Positions 1-7,268 of a stretch of DNA of 10,612 nucleotides are shown one piece after another. Under the pieces are notes generated by a model. It saw nothing but the letters and a program-made list of their open reading frames with translations, did no database searches and was not told the origin of the DNA. The DNA comes from Methylotetracoccus sp. Its GTDB lineage: Bacteria; Pseudomonadota; Gammaproteobacteria; Methylococcales; Methylococcaceae. Positions within the stretch are counted from its first letter, which is position 1; every line of letters begins with the position of its first letter. The translations under genes were made by a program, and so were the position numbers. The stretch lies in NCBI GenBank assembly GCA_025458755.1, contig JALORT010000030.1, forward strand, positions 1 through 10,612, given 5' to 3'.

Positions 1-307
1 ACCGTTGGAGTTGTGCCAGGCCCTTGGCGGGGTCGGCACGCGCCGACTGGGCCACGAAGGCGTTGCGCGCCTCGATCTTGCTCTGTAACACCGCCAACTT
101 ATCCGCCCGGCGCTGCTGCTCGCGGGCGCGGAGCGCTTCATTGCGGCGCAGGATCCAGCGTTTGCCGTCCTGCTCCACTTCCTGTAAGTCGGTATCGAAC
201 AGATCCGGCTGCAGTATCCCCTGTTTCAGCAAGGTTAGATCGCGCGATGAACGAGCCACGATCTGAACCGACTGTTGGACGAGCCCGGCACCGGAGTGGG
301 ATGCGGA
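1..307 (-). pseudogene. IS1634-like (IS4 superfamily) transposase remnant, truncated
   Basis: A minus-strand frame is open from a TAG stop (308-310) to the left edge, 102 codons without an ATG start. The translation contains RSSRDLTLLKQGILQPDLFD, then a DLQEVEQDGKRWILRRNEA segment, then an Arg/Glu/Lys-rich probable helix ending near ARADPAKGLAQLQR. From memory of the family, a leucine-rich stretch, 'LQxxLFD', 'L.EV/I', 'RRN' and a charged helix form the central part of IS1634-type DDE transposases (COG5421), following the second catalytic Asp. The roughly 250 or more residues normally preceding it are missing: the frame is stopped about 50 bases upstream of the first recognisable residues (near 260), and purU starts 140 bases beyond. 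It therefore looks like a 5'-truncated copy. The only plausible start in frame is a GTG at 257-259, inside the conserved part. The rest of the gene lies outside the window, so whether that part is intact is unknown. Family assignment is by pattern recall, not alignment. Confidence 0.6.
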
Positions 308-395
308 CTATGGATATAGCTTTTGGCGTTTCAGGGACGGCGCGGCCAGGCGGGAACGGGCGGCCTCAGCGAGAGGAGGGAGATCAGCGGAGTCC

Positions 396-424
396 TGTAC
401 ACGATGCAGCATTTAGGCTATAAG
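396..424 (+). promoter_or_regulatory. Possible sigma-70 promoter for purU
   Basis: TGTACA (396-401, 4 of 6 matches to the -35 consensus) is followed after 17 bases by TATAAG (419-424, close to TATAAT). A transcription start would fall near 431, giving a leader of about 20 bases before the purU ATG at 450. Spacing and position are good, but a match of this quality can arise by chance. No operator or riboswitch is recognisable between 308 and 449. Confidence 0.35.
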
Positions 425-449
425 GCTTCGCGAACAAAACCCGCTCACT

Positions 450-1310
450 ATGCACACTCAACACTTCTTTACGCTGCTGGCCTCCTGCCCGGACCGCGTT
501 GGGATCGTGGCCCGCGTGGCCGGTTTCATCGCGGAGCACCACGGCTGGATACTCGAAACCAGCCACTATGCGGACGCCGATACCGGACGCTATTTCATGC
601 GCATCGATATCAAAGCGGATTCGCTGCCGTTTCATCTCGCCGAATTTCGCCGCCTTTTCGCCCCGATCGCCGAGGCGCTGCAAATGGACTGGCGCATCAC
701 CGATTCGGCGGTTCGCAAACGGGTCGTGATCCTCGTCTCCCGGCAGGAGCACTGCCTGTACGATCTGCTCGCAAGGTGGCAGAGCAAGGAACTGCAGGTG
801 GAAATCCCTTGCGTCATCTCGAACCATCTGGATTTCAAAGGCTTCGTCGAATGGCACGGGATTCCTTTCCATCACATCCCAATCGGTACCGACACCAAAA
901 AGGAAGCGTACGCCGAAATTCAACGGCTCTACGAGGAAGTGAAAGGCGATGTGATGGTCTTGGCGCGGTACATGCAGATTATCCCGCCCGAACTGTGCGA
1001 AGCCTATCCGGGCAGGATCATCAATATCCACCACAGCTTTCTTCCTTCCTTCGTCGGCGCGCGGCCCTACCATCAGGCCTACCAGCGCGGCGTCAAATTG
1101 ATCGGTGCCACCTGTCATTACGTGACCGCGGAACTGGACGCCGGTCCGATCATCGAGCAGGACACCGTGCGCATCGACCACGGTGATTCGGTGCACGATT
1201 TGGTGCGCTACGGCAAGGACATCGAAAAGACGGTGTTGGCGCGCGGCCTGCGTTTCCACGTCGAAGACCGCGTGCTGCTCAACGGCAACCGCACCGTGGT
1301 GTTTCGGTAG
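450..1310 (+). CDS. purU: Formyltetrahydrofolate deformylase PurU
   Basis: This cytosolic enzyme hydrolyses 10-formyltetrahydrofolate to tetrahydrofolate and formate. It balances one-carbon pools and, in E. coli, supplies formate for PurT-dependent purine synthesis. The protein has 286 residues, the usual length. Residues about 5-85 are an ACT regulatory domain beginning with the family hallmark SCPDRVGIVARVAGF, matching the glycine/methionine-responsive ACT domain of known PurU. Residues about 90-280 are a formyltransferase fold: VVILVSRQEHCLYDLL, HGIPFHHIPI, then INIHHSFLPSF with the catalytic Asn192 and His194, and ELDAGPI with the catalytic Asp230, aligning with the Asn-His-Asp set of PurN. 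All three residues are present, so it should be active. ATG at 450 is the only usable start: an in-frame TAG lies at 414-416 with no ATG, GTG or TTG between. No Shine-Dalgarno is visible upstream. It is a single-gene unit, convergent with the fad/glpD operon, with no functional link visible to either neighbour. Confidence 0.96.
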   Translation: MHTQHFFTLLASCPDRVGIVARVAGFIAEHHGWILETSHYADADTGRYFMRIDIKADSLPFHLAEFRRLFAPIAEALQMDWRITDSAVRKRVVILVSRQEHCLYDLLARWQSKELQVEIPCVISNHLDFKGFVEWHGIPFHHIPIGTDTKKEAYAEIQRLYEEVKGDVMVLARYMQIIPPELCEAYPGRIINIHHSFLPSFVGARPYHQAYQRGVKLIGATCHYVTAELDAGPIIEQDTVRIDHGDSVHDLVRYGKDIEKTVLARGLRFHVEDRVLLNGNRTVVFR

Positions 1311-1318
1311 GTCCGCCC

Positions 1319-1352
1319 AGCCGGGAACCCGCCGCACCGCAACGGCCCGGCT
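1319..1352. repeat. Inverted repeat between convergent purU and glpD
   Basis: AGCCGGG (1319-1325) and CCCGGCT (1346-1352) are perfect 7-base inverted arms with a 20-base loop, starting 9 bases after the purU stop. A second pair, GCTCGG (1350-1355) and CCGAGC (1375-1380), overlaps the right arm, so the two stems could not form at once. Neither is followed by a T-run on either strand, so neither is a classical intrinsic terminator. They may act as simple 3' stem-loops for the convergent transcripts, or be chance in GC-rich DNA. Confidence 0.25.
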
Positions 1353-1409
1353 CGGCGTCTCCGACGGGCGAGGTCCGAGCAATTGACTGTCGAAAGTTCC
1401 GACCCACGG

Positions 1410-2984
1410 TCATCGCGCGCCGACTCGGGTCAGCGGCAGGTAACTCCCGGCCAGCGCACAGAACTCCGCGACCTGTTGTCGCTGCCAGGTTTCGTCCCGC
1501 CCCAACTCCGCCGCCATCAATCGCGCGGCCGCGGGAGCCATCGCCATGCTTGCCGCCGCATCGAGGAACAACGCCCGGCAGCGGCGCGCCAGGACGTCTT
1601 CGACGGTGCGGGCGAACTCGCAGCGCACCGCATGCACCACGTGGCGGGGTCGATAGGGCAGACGAGGATGCAGCGGCTCGTCGCCGCCGGCCAGCCCGGC
1701 GCCCGAAGCCAGCAGCCCTTCGCCCTCCGCGCCGTACCACTGCCAGGGGTCGGGTCCCGGCTCCATGAGCCAGCCGTGGAGCCTGAGCCGCTCGGTCGCC
1801 GAGGGCCTGATCGCGAGCCCCGCGACGGCCGCCGCGCGGTCGACCGCGTCTTCCCCCATCCGCCGATAGGTGGTCCACTTGCCGCCGGTCACCGTCACCA
1901 GACCGGAACCGCTGACGATAATGCGATGGTCGCGCGACAGCGCAGCGGTGGATATTCCGGTGCGGGAGCGGATTAGCGGCCGCAGTCCGGCGAACACACT
2001 CAGCAGGTCTTCGTGCCGCGGCTTACGGCTCAAATAGCGGCCAGCGTGAGTCAACAGATATTCGATCTCTGCCGGGAGTGCCTGCGGCTCCAGCGGAGTC
2101 GTTGCCACCGGCGTGTCGGTCGTCCCGATCAGCACCCGATCCAGCCACGGGATCGCAAACAGGACTCTGCCATCGTCGGTGCGCGGTACCATCAGCGCGC
2201 AGTCGCCGGGCAGAAACGACTGGTCGAGCACCAGATGGATACCCTGGCTCGGCGCAATGATCGGCGGTGCTCCAGCGTCGTCCAGCCGGCGCAGTCCATC
2301 GGCGAACACGCCAGTCGCATTGACGACCACCCGCGCGTGCAGCCGATACGACTGGCCGGTCTCCTTATCGCAGGCACTCACGCCGTCGATCCGCCCCCGG
2401 CTCTTCAGGAACCCCTCCACGGCCAAGTAATTGAGCGGGACACCGCCGAGGTCGAGTAGAGTCCGGGCCAGACTCACCGCCAGTCGGGCATCGTCGAATT
2501 GACCGTCCGGGTAAGCGACACCGCCACGCAGTCCGGAAGGCTCCAAGTTCGGCACGCGCTCCAGCGTCTCGCTCCGTGACAGCCAACGCGACGGCCCCAA
2601 GCCCGACCGGCCGGCCAACAGGTCGTACAGTTTCAACCCCGCCTGGTAGTACGGGCCTTCCCAGCCCGCGTAACAGGGCACCACGAAGGTGAGACTGCGT
2701 ACCAGGTGCGGCGCGTTGCGAAACAGCACACCCCGCTCGCGTAGCGCTCCCAGGACCAGCCTCAGTTTGCCTTGCCGCAGATAGCGCAGGCCGCCGTGGA
2801 TCAGCTTGGTGCTGCGGCTCGAGGTTCCCGAGGCGAAATCCCGCTGCTCCAGCAGCAGCGTCCGCAGGCCGCGCGATGCGGCCTCGACGGCAGTACCGAG
2901 GCCGGTTGCGCCGCCGCCGATGACGATGAGGTCCCATGCCGCACCCGGTTCGTCGAGATACCTCAGCAGCTCGCAGCGTTCCAT
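1410..2984 (-). CDS. glpD: FAD-dependent glycerol-3-phosphate dehydrogenase (GlpD family)
   Basis: This enzyme should oxidise sn-glycerol 3-phosphate to dihydroxyacetone phosphate and pass electrons to quinone at the inner face of the cytoplasmic membrane. From the start chosen here it has 524 residues, against about 501 in E. coli and 555 in Bacillus. An N-terminal Rossmann FAD motif, DLIVIGGGATGLG, lies at about residues 18-30. It is followed by SSRSTKLIHGGLRYL (about 55-69), a strong GlpD signature. Further family blocks are NATGVFADGL, IPWLDRVLIGTTDTP and LVTVTGGKWTTYRRM (about 362-376), then a helical C-terminal DAO_C-type domain from about 440. The sequence looks closer to the Bacillus type (GTSSRSTKL) than to E. 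coli GlpD. In-frame starts upstream exist (ATG at 3041, TTG at 3047) but would overlap the synthetase gene. ATG at 2984 has GGGG 9 bases upstream; ATG at 2990 is also possible. It is the last gene of the fad operon, 25 bases after the synthetase. No glpK, glpF or glpR is in the window. Confidence 0.9.
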   Translation of the reverse strand: MERCELLRYLDEPGAAWDLIVIGGGATGLGTAVEAASRGLRTLLLEQRDFASGTSSRSTKLIHGGLRYLRQGKLRLVLGALRERGVLFRNAPHLVRSLTFVVPCYAGWEGPYYQAGLKLYDLLAGRSGLGPSRWLSRSETLERVPNLEPSGLRGGVAYPDGQFDDARLAVSLARTLLDLGGVPLNYLAVEGFLKSRGRIDGVSACDKETGQSYRLHARVVVNATGVFADGLRRLDDAGAPPIIAPSQGIHLVLDQSFLPGDCALMVPRTDDGRVLFAIPWLDRVLIGTTDTPVATTPLEPQALPAEIEYLLTHAGRYLSRKPRHEDLLSVFAGLRPLIRSRTGISTAALSRDHRIIVSGSGLVTVTGGKWTTYRRMGEDAVDRAAAVAGLAIRPSATERLRLHGWLMEPGPDPWQWYGAEGEGLLASGAGLAGGDEPLHPRLPYRPRHVVHAVRCEFARTVEDVLARRCRALFLDAAASMAMAPAAARLMAAELGRDETWQRQQVAEFCALAGSYLPLTRVGAR

Positions 2985-2993
2985 CAGCATCAA

Positions 2994-2997
2994 CCCC
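2994..2997 (-). promoter_or_regulatory. Ribosome binding site deciding the glpD start
   Basis: On the minus strand, GGGG at 2997-2994 lies 9 bases before ATG 2984 and only 3 before ATG 2990. The upstream in-frame candidates at 3041 and 3047 have no comparable purine run. This favours 2984 and a start just outside the synthetase coding sequence. Confidence 0.5.
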
Positions 2998-3009
2998 AGG
3001 ACCGCGGCG

Positions 3010-4812
3010 TCAATGCCCTTCGTAAAGGCTCTCGATGGCATCGCCAAAGCGCGCCATCAGCTCGCCACGACGGAGCTTCAGGGTCGGCGTAAGCAAGCCC
3101 TCGCCGACGGTCCAGGGCGTCCGATTCGGGAACACGCGGTGAATCTGGGCATAGCCGGGAAAGCGGGCCATTCTCGCCTTGATCCGCTCCAGCAGCACCT
3201 GCTCCGCACGCCCTCCCGCCACCCGACCGTCCGCCTGAAGGTCGATGCCGAGCGAGCGCGCCAGCCGTTCCCATTCGCGCTCGTTCAATACGACCAGCGC
3301 CGCGAGATAGGGCCTGCCTTCACCCACGACCATGACTTGTTCGAACAGCGGGTCAGCGGCGATGGCCAGTTCGAGGTCGGCGGCGGGGATCTTCTCGCCG
3401 TTGGCGAGTACGATGATGTCCTTCAGCCGGCCCGTGAGGGTGATATGTCCGGCCGCATCGATCGACGCCTGATCGCCGGTGTGAAACCAGCCTGTCGCGT
3501 CGATCGCCGCTCGCGTGGCCGGCGGATCGCGCCAGTAGCCGATCATCACACTCGGCCCCCGAACCAGCAGTTCGCGGTTGTCGCCGATCTTGACCTCGAC
3601 GCCGGAAAGCGGTCGGCCGACGGTCTCGGGCCAGTTGTCGTTCGCCGAGTTGGCGGAGACGACCGGGCTGGTCTCGGTGAGGCCATACCCTTGGAGGAGC
3701 GTCAGCCCGAGCGCGGTGAAAACCTCCGCCACCGCAGCGGGAAGCGGCGCTCCGCCACTGATCGCGAGGCGAACACGGCCGCCCAGCGCTTTCAGGATTC
3801 GCATCGCCACGCCGCGATATAACAGGGGCCACAGCAAAAGCCGGGGAGACCATGACCCGCGTCCTTGGCTCAGCAGAAAGCGCTGCCGCCCTACCGCAAC
3901 GGTCAGGTCGAACAGCCAGCGCCGCCAACGGGGGCTTTCGGCCAGTCGGACGTTGAGCTGCCTCAAAAATCGTTCGAAAATCCTGGGCACGCAGACGATG
4001 ATCGCCGGGCCGACCGCGGCCAGATCCTCGGGAAGTTTTTCCAACGAGCGGACGTGGGCCACGCAGGCGCCAGCGACCAGCGGCAGATAATAGCCGACGG
4101 TCCGTTCCAGCATGTGGGACAGAGGCAGAAACGAAAGAAACAGGTCATCGGTATAGACCGGAACCCGCCTCAGGCAGGCGTGGACGTTCCCGAGGATGTT
4201 GGCGTGGGACAACATCACCCCTTTGGGATACCCTGTCGTGCCCGAAGTGTAGACGATCGAGGCGAGTGCATCGGACCGCCACTCTCCGGGGTCGTAATCC
4301 GCGTCCGATTCGGGTAGCCAGCGATGCAATTCCATGAGACGGGGATCCGCATCGTGCTGGATGGGGGCCACCGACACGACCCTGACCAGCCCGCTCAGGC
4401 GCGCAAGGACCTGCCGGACTCGTTCCCACTGCTGCATGCCTTCGACCAGCAACAGCCGGGCTTCCGTTTGCTCGATGATGTAGGTGATATTGTCCGCGCG
4501 GTCATTAAAGTACAGCGGCACCGTCACCAGACCGAGCCCCAGGGACGCCAAGTCGAACAGCACCCATTCCAGGCGGTTGCGCAGCATGACCGCGACCCTG
4601 TCGCCGGCATGCAGGTCCTCACGCCGCAAAGCACCCTGCCAGCGGCCCGCCAGCCGTTCCGCCGTCGACCAATCGGTCGTCTCGCAGCACCGGTTGTTGC
4701 GATCGAAGCGGCGGTAGGCGCAGCCCGCGGGCGAGCGTCTGGCCCGCTCCCGGAACACCGCCGGCAGCGTGGCGGCGGCGGCCGGCGCTATGATGTCGAT
4801 GCGGCGGCCCAT
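3010..4812 (-). CDS. Long-chain acyl-CoA synthetase (AMP-binding, Faa1 type)
   Basis: This enzyme activates fatty acids with ATP and CoA through an acyl-adenylate, giving the acyl-CoA that FadE then oxidises. It has 600 residues from the ATG at 4812. Core motifs in order: the P-loop YTSGTTGYPKG (188-198); FLPLSHMLER (about 228-237), typical of the long-chain group; AISGGAPL (about 350-357); GYGLTETSP (375-383); GWFHTGD (441-447); the hinge GRLKDIIV (461-468); and the catalytic Lys579 in TPTLKLRR near the C terminus. The size and the LSHMLER block fit the Faa1/COG1022 group better than E. coli FadD (561 residues), so no fadD symbol is given. No signal peptide or clear membrane segment is seen. 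A GTG at 4821 would overlap the fadE stop as GTGA and add three residues, but the GAGG at 4823-4826 fits the ATG better. The operon position supports a fatty-acid substrate; chain length is inferred only. Confidence 0.92.
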   Translation of the reverse strand: MGRRIDIIAPAAAATLPAVFRERARRSPAGCAYRRFDRNNRCCETTDWSTAERLAGRWQGALRREDLHAGDRVAVMLRNRLEWVLFDLASLGLGLVTVPLYFNDRADNITYIIEQTEARLLLVEGMQQWERVRQVLARLSGLVRVVSVAPIQHDADPRLMELHRWLPESDADYDPGEWRSDALASIVYTSGTTGYPKGVMLSHANILGNVHACLRRVPVYTDDLFLSFLPLSHMLERTVGYYLPLVAGACVAHVRSLEKLPEDLAAVGPAIIVCVPRIFERFLRQLNVRLAESPRWRRWLFDLTVAVGRQRFLLSQGRGSWSPRLLLWPLLYRGVAMRILKALGGRVRLAISGGAPLPAAVAEVFTALGLTLLQGYGLTETSPVVSANSANDNWPETVGRPLSGVEVKIGDNRELLVRGPSVMIGYWRDPPATRAAIDATGWFHTGDQASIDAAGHITLTGRLKDIIVLANGEKIPAADLELAIAADPLFEQVMVVGEGRPYLAALVVLNEREWERLARSLGIDLQADGRVAGGRAEQVLLERIKARMARFPGYAQIHRVFPNRTPWTVGEGLLTPTLKLRRGELMARFGDAIESLYEGH

Positions 4813-4817
4813 CGGAT

Positions 4818-7253
4818 TCACGCCTCGCGCGGGGAGCCCGCAGTCAACTCGTTCGGGCTGAAATCGTCGACCGCGATCGCCGCCAGCCGGGCCCGATCCG
4901 CCTGCGCCAGCAAATCGGCTTCCAGCGGCGTGACGATGCCTTGGGCGACCGCTTGCGGCAGGATCCGGGAGGGATCGCCCTCCGGCAGGTGCCCTTGCCG
5001 CCGGGCCTGGCGCAGCTTGGCCTCCGCCGGGGCTGCTGCGAGGACGGCTCTGAACGCAAGCTCGATCCTCCCGGTGGCATCATCGGGCCGGTCGTTGACG
5101 TAGATGCCGTGGGTCAGGCGGTCACGGGCCGGACCGTCGGTCAGTAGCACGGCTGCCGCCTGATGAATCAGCGCGTCGGCGGGTGGCGCATACGGCTTGC
5201 CGCTGGGAAAAACGAGGGCTCGCAACAGCCACACGAGCGGCCGGTAGGGCAGCATCCAAAAAATGGCCAACAGGGATTGCTGCGCCCGATGGATGGTATG
5301 CTGGCAGGCCCAGTGCAGTAACGGCCCGTCCTCCGGCGGACTGCCCTGATCGCGGTGATGTTTCAGCACACAGGAACAGAGGTAAAGATTGCTCAACACA
5401 TCGGCAAACTTGCCGGAAATGCGTTCCCGGCGCTTCAGCGTTCCGCCCAACGTCAACAGCGCAAAATCCGTGACCAGCGCCAACGCGGCGCTGAGCCGCG
5501 CGACCTGCCGGTAGTAGCGCCGGGTATCCACATCGCCCGGCACCCGGACCCAGCGGGCAGCGGTCAATCCCAACCAGAAACTGGCGGCGAGATTGCGCCA
5601 TGCGAAACCCAGATGCTGAAACAGAAGCCGGTCGAAGCGATCCAGCACCCGCTCGGGCTGGGGGTCGTGGAGCAAGGCAAGCTCCTGTTGCAGAAAAGGA
5701 TGACAGCGGACCGCGCCCTGACCGAAGATCATCAGGCTGCGGGTCAAGATGTTGGCGCCTTCCACGGTGATACTCACCGGGATGACTTGGTACAGACGGC
5801 CTAGGAAGTTGCGGGGGCCGAGGCAGATGCCGGCGCCGCCCAAGACGTCCATACCGTCGTTGACGATCCGCCGCATTCGCTCGGTCGCTTCGTATTTCAG
5901 CAGCGCGGAAATCACTGAAGGCTTTTGTCCCTGATCCAGGGCCGCCGCGGTGACCTTGCGGGCGGCATCGAGCATGTAGCATTGCCCGGCCATACGCGCC
6001 AGCGGTTCCTCGACACCCTCGAATTCGCCGATCGCCCGGTTGAACTGCGTCCGGATGCGGGCGTAGGCGCCGCCGTTGCGGCAGGTGAACTTCGCGGCAG
6101 CGGTGCTGAGCGCCGGCAGAGACAGCGCGCGGCCGGTCGCGAGGCTCTGCATCAGCATCTTCCAGCCGTTGCCGGCCTGTTCGACGCCGCCGATGATCCA
6201 ATCCAATGGAATGAAAACGTCCCTCCCCCAGTTGGGCCCATTCTGGAACGCGGAATCCAGCGGGACATGGCGCCTGCCGATGGAGACGCCCGGCGTGTCC
6301 GTGGGAATCAGCGCCACGGTGATGCCAAGGTCCTCGCGATCGCCGATCAGGTGATCGGGGTCGTACAGTTTGAAGGCCAGCCCCAACATCGTGGCGACCG
6401 GGCCCAAGGTGATGTACCGCTTCTCCCAGTTCAGACGAACTCCGAGGATGTCCCGCCCCCGGAACTGACCGCGACAGACGATGCCGCTGTCCGTCATGGC
6501 CGCCGCGTCGCTGCCGGCCCGAGGGCCGGTCAGCGCAAACGCCGGGATTTCTTCGCCGCACGCCAGCCGCGGCAGGTAATGCTCCTTCTGTTCCTCCGTA
6601 CCGTAGGCCAGCAGCAGCTTGGCCGGGCCCAGGGAGTTGGGCACCATCACCGTCACCGCCGCCGTGGTGCTGCGGCTGGCGATCTTCATCACGACTTCGG
6701 AGTGGGCAAAGTTGGAAAATTCCAGCCCCCCGTAGCGCTTCGGGATGATCATGCCGCAGAAGCGCTGGTGCTTGATGAAGGTCCAGACCTCCGGCGGCAG
6801 ATCGCGGCGGGTGTGAGTAATGTCCCACTCGTCCAGCATGGCGCAGAGCGTTGCCACCGGGCCATCGAGGAACGCCTGCTCCTCGGTGCTCAGACGGGCG
6901 GACGGCACATCCAGCAGCACCTTCCAGTCCGGCCTGCCGGAAAGCAACTGGGCGTCCCACCAGGTGTTACCGGCCTCCAGAGCGTCCTGCTCGGTGGGCG
7001 AAATCGCCGGCAGCATCCGCCGCATCACGCCGAACACGGGCCGGCTGAAGATCAGACGGCGAACCGGAATCAGATTGAGCGGGACGAAGATCGTCGCGAA
7101 AGCGACCCACAAGTAAGGCACGGCGCCGAGCCATCCCTGCTGTAGCGTCAGCACGCCCAGCAGCGCTGCCAACGCGATCGTCGACAGCTGCAGCGAGAGG
7201 TTGAAATAGCCTAGCAGGCCGCCAGCAACGAGGAACGACACCAGCCAGATCAT
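4818..7253 (-). CDS. fadE: Acyl-CoA dehydrogenase FadE, long membrane-anchored form
   Basis: This FAD enzyme carries out the first oxidation of beta-oxidation, acyl-CoA to trans-2-enoyl-CoA, passing electrons towards electron-transfer flavoprotein and quinone. It has 811 residues, matching the roughly 814 of E. coli FadE and about twice a normal acyl-CoA dehydrogenase. Two hydrophobic stretches (about 2-35 and 43-64), followed by Arg-rich sequence, indicate an N-terminal membrane anchor. The dehydrogenase core follows: PKRYGGLEFSNFAHSEVV (about 171-188), FALTGPRAGSDAAAM (about 239-253, flavin/substrate loop), GRDVFIPLDWIIGG, and ITVEGANILTRSLMIFGQG, where Glu498 is the expected catalytic base. 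After about residue 530 comes the FadE-specific helical C-terminal half, with conserved blocks such as GGTLKRRERISGKFADVLSNLY. The ATG has an excellent AGGAGG (7261-7266) 7 bases upstream and lies 15 bases after the preceding stop. Nothing looks degraded. The electron-transfer flavoprotein genes are not in the window. Confidence 0.95.
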   Translation of the reverse strand: MIWLVSFLVAGGLLGYFNLSLQLSTIALAALLGVLTLQQGWLGAVPYLWVAFATIFVPLNLIPVRRLIFSRPVFGVMRRMLPAISPTEQDALEAGNTWWDAQLLSGRPDWKVLLDVPSARLSTEEQAFLDGPVATLCAMLDEWDITHTRRDLPPEVWTFIKHQRFCGMIIPKRYGGLEFSNFAHSEVVMKIASRSTTAAVTVMVPNSLGPAKLLLAYGTEEQKEHYLPRLACGEEIPAFALTGPRAGSDAAAMTDSGIVCRGQFRGRDILGVRLNWEKRYITLGPVATMLGLAFKLYDPDHLIGDREDLGITVALIPTDTPGVSIGRRHVPLDSAFQNGPNWGRDVFIPLDWIIGGVEQAGNGWKMLMQSLATGRALSLPALSTAAAKFTCRNGGAYARIRTQFNRAIGEFEGVEEPLARMAGQCYMLDAARKVTAAALDQGQKPSVISALLKYEATERMRRIVNDGMDVLGGAGICLGPRNFLGRLYQVIPVSITVEGANILTRSLMIFGQGAVRCHPFLQQELALLHDPQPERVLDRFDRLLFQHLGFAWRNLAASFWLGLTAARWVRVPGDVDTRRYYRQVARLSAALALVTDFALLTLGGTLKRRERISGKFADVLSNLYLCSCVLKHHRDQGSPPEDGPLLHWACQHTIHRAQQSLLAIFWMLPYRPLVWLLRALVFPSGKPYAPPADALIHQAAAVLLTDGPARDRLTHGIYVNDRPDDATGRIELAFRAVLAAAPAEAKLRQARRQGHLPEGDPSRILPQAVAQGIVTPLEADLLAQADRARLAAIAVDDFSPNELTAGSPREA
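4823..4826 (-). promoter_or_regulatory. Ribosome binding site for the acyl-CoA synthetase
   Basis: Minus-strand GAGG lies inside the last codons of fadE. It is 10 bases before ATG 4812 and only 1 base before the alternative GTG at 4821. This supports the ATG and coupling of synthetase translation to fadE termination. Confidence 0.4.
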
Positions 7254-7268
7254 CGGGCGGCCTCCTGG

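Noticed and set aside
323..1186. A 287-codon plus-strand open frame overlapping purU in another frame
   Set aside because: Arg/Pro/Ser-rich out-of-frame translation of purU; no motif and no ribosome binding site.
384..1382. A 332-codon minus-strand open frame covering purU
   Set aside because: purU on the plus strand carries every expected domain and catalytic residue. The antisense translation shows no family motif.
1311..1409. Classical Rho-independent terminator between purU and glpD
   Set aside because: Inverted repeats are present but none is followed by a run of T on either strand.
2806..3822. A 338-codon plus-strand open frame across the glpD-synthetase junction
   Set aside because: Both underlying minus-strand genes are clear family members; the antisense product is low-complexity and crosses two real genes.
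5122..6960. A 612-codon minus-strand frame inside fadE
   Set aside because: It is the frame-shifted shadow of fadE, rich in Arg, Gly and Pro, with no dehydrogenase motif; the fadE frame itself is uninterrupted.
5925..7145. A 406-codon plus-strand open frame antisense to fadE
   Set aside because: It lies wholly inside fadE, whose protein matches its family along its length. The shadow is rich in Arg, Gly, Gln and His with no recognisable motif, as expected of antisense frames in GC-rich DNA.
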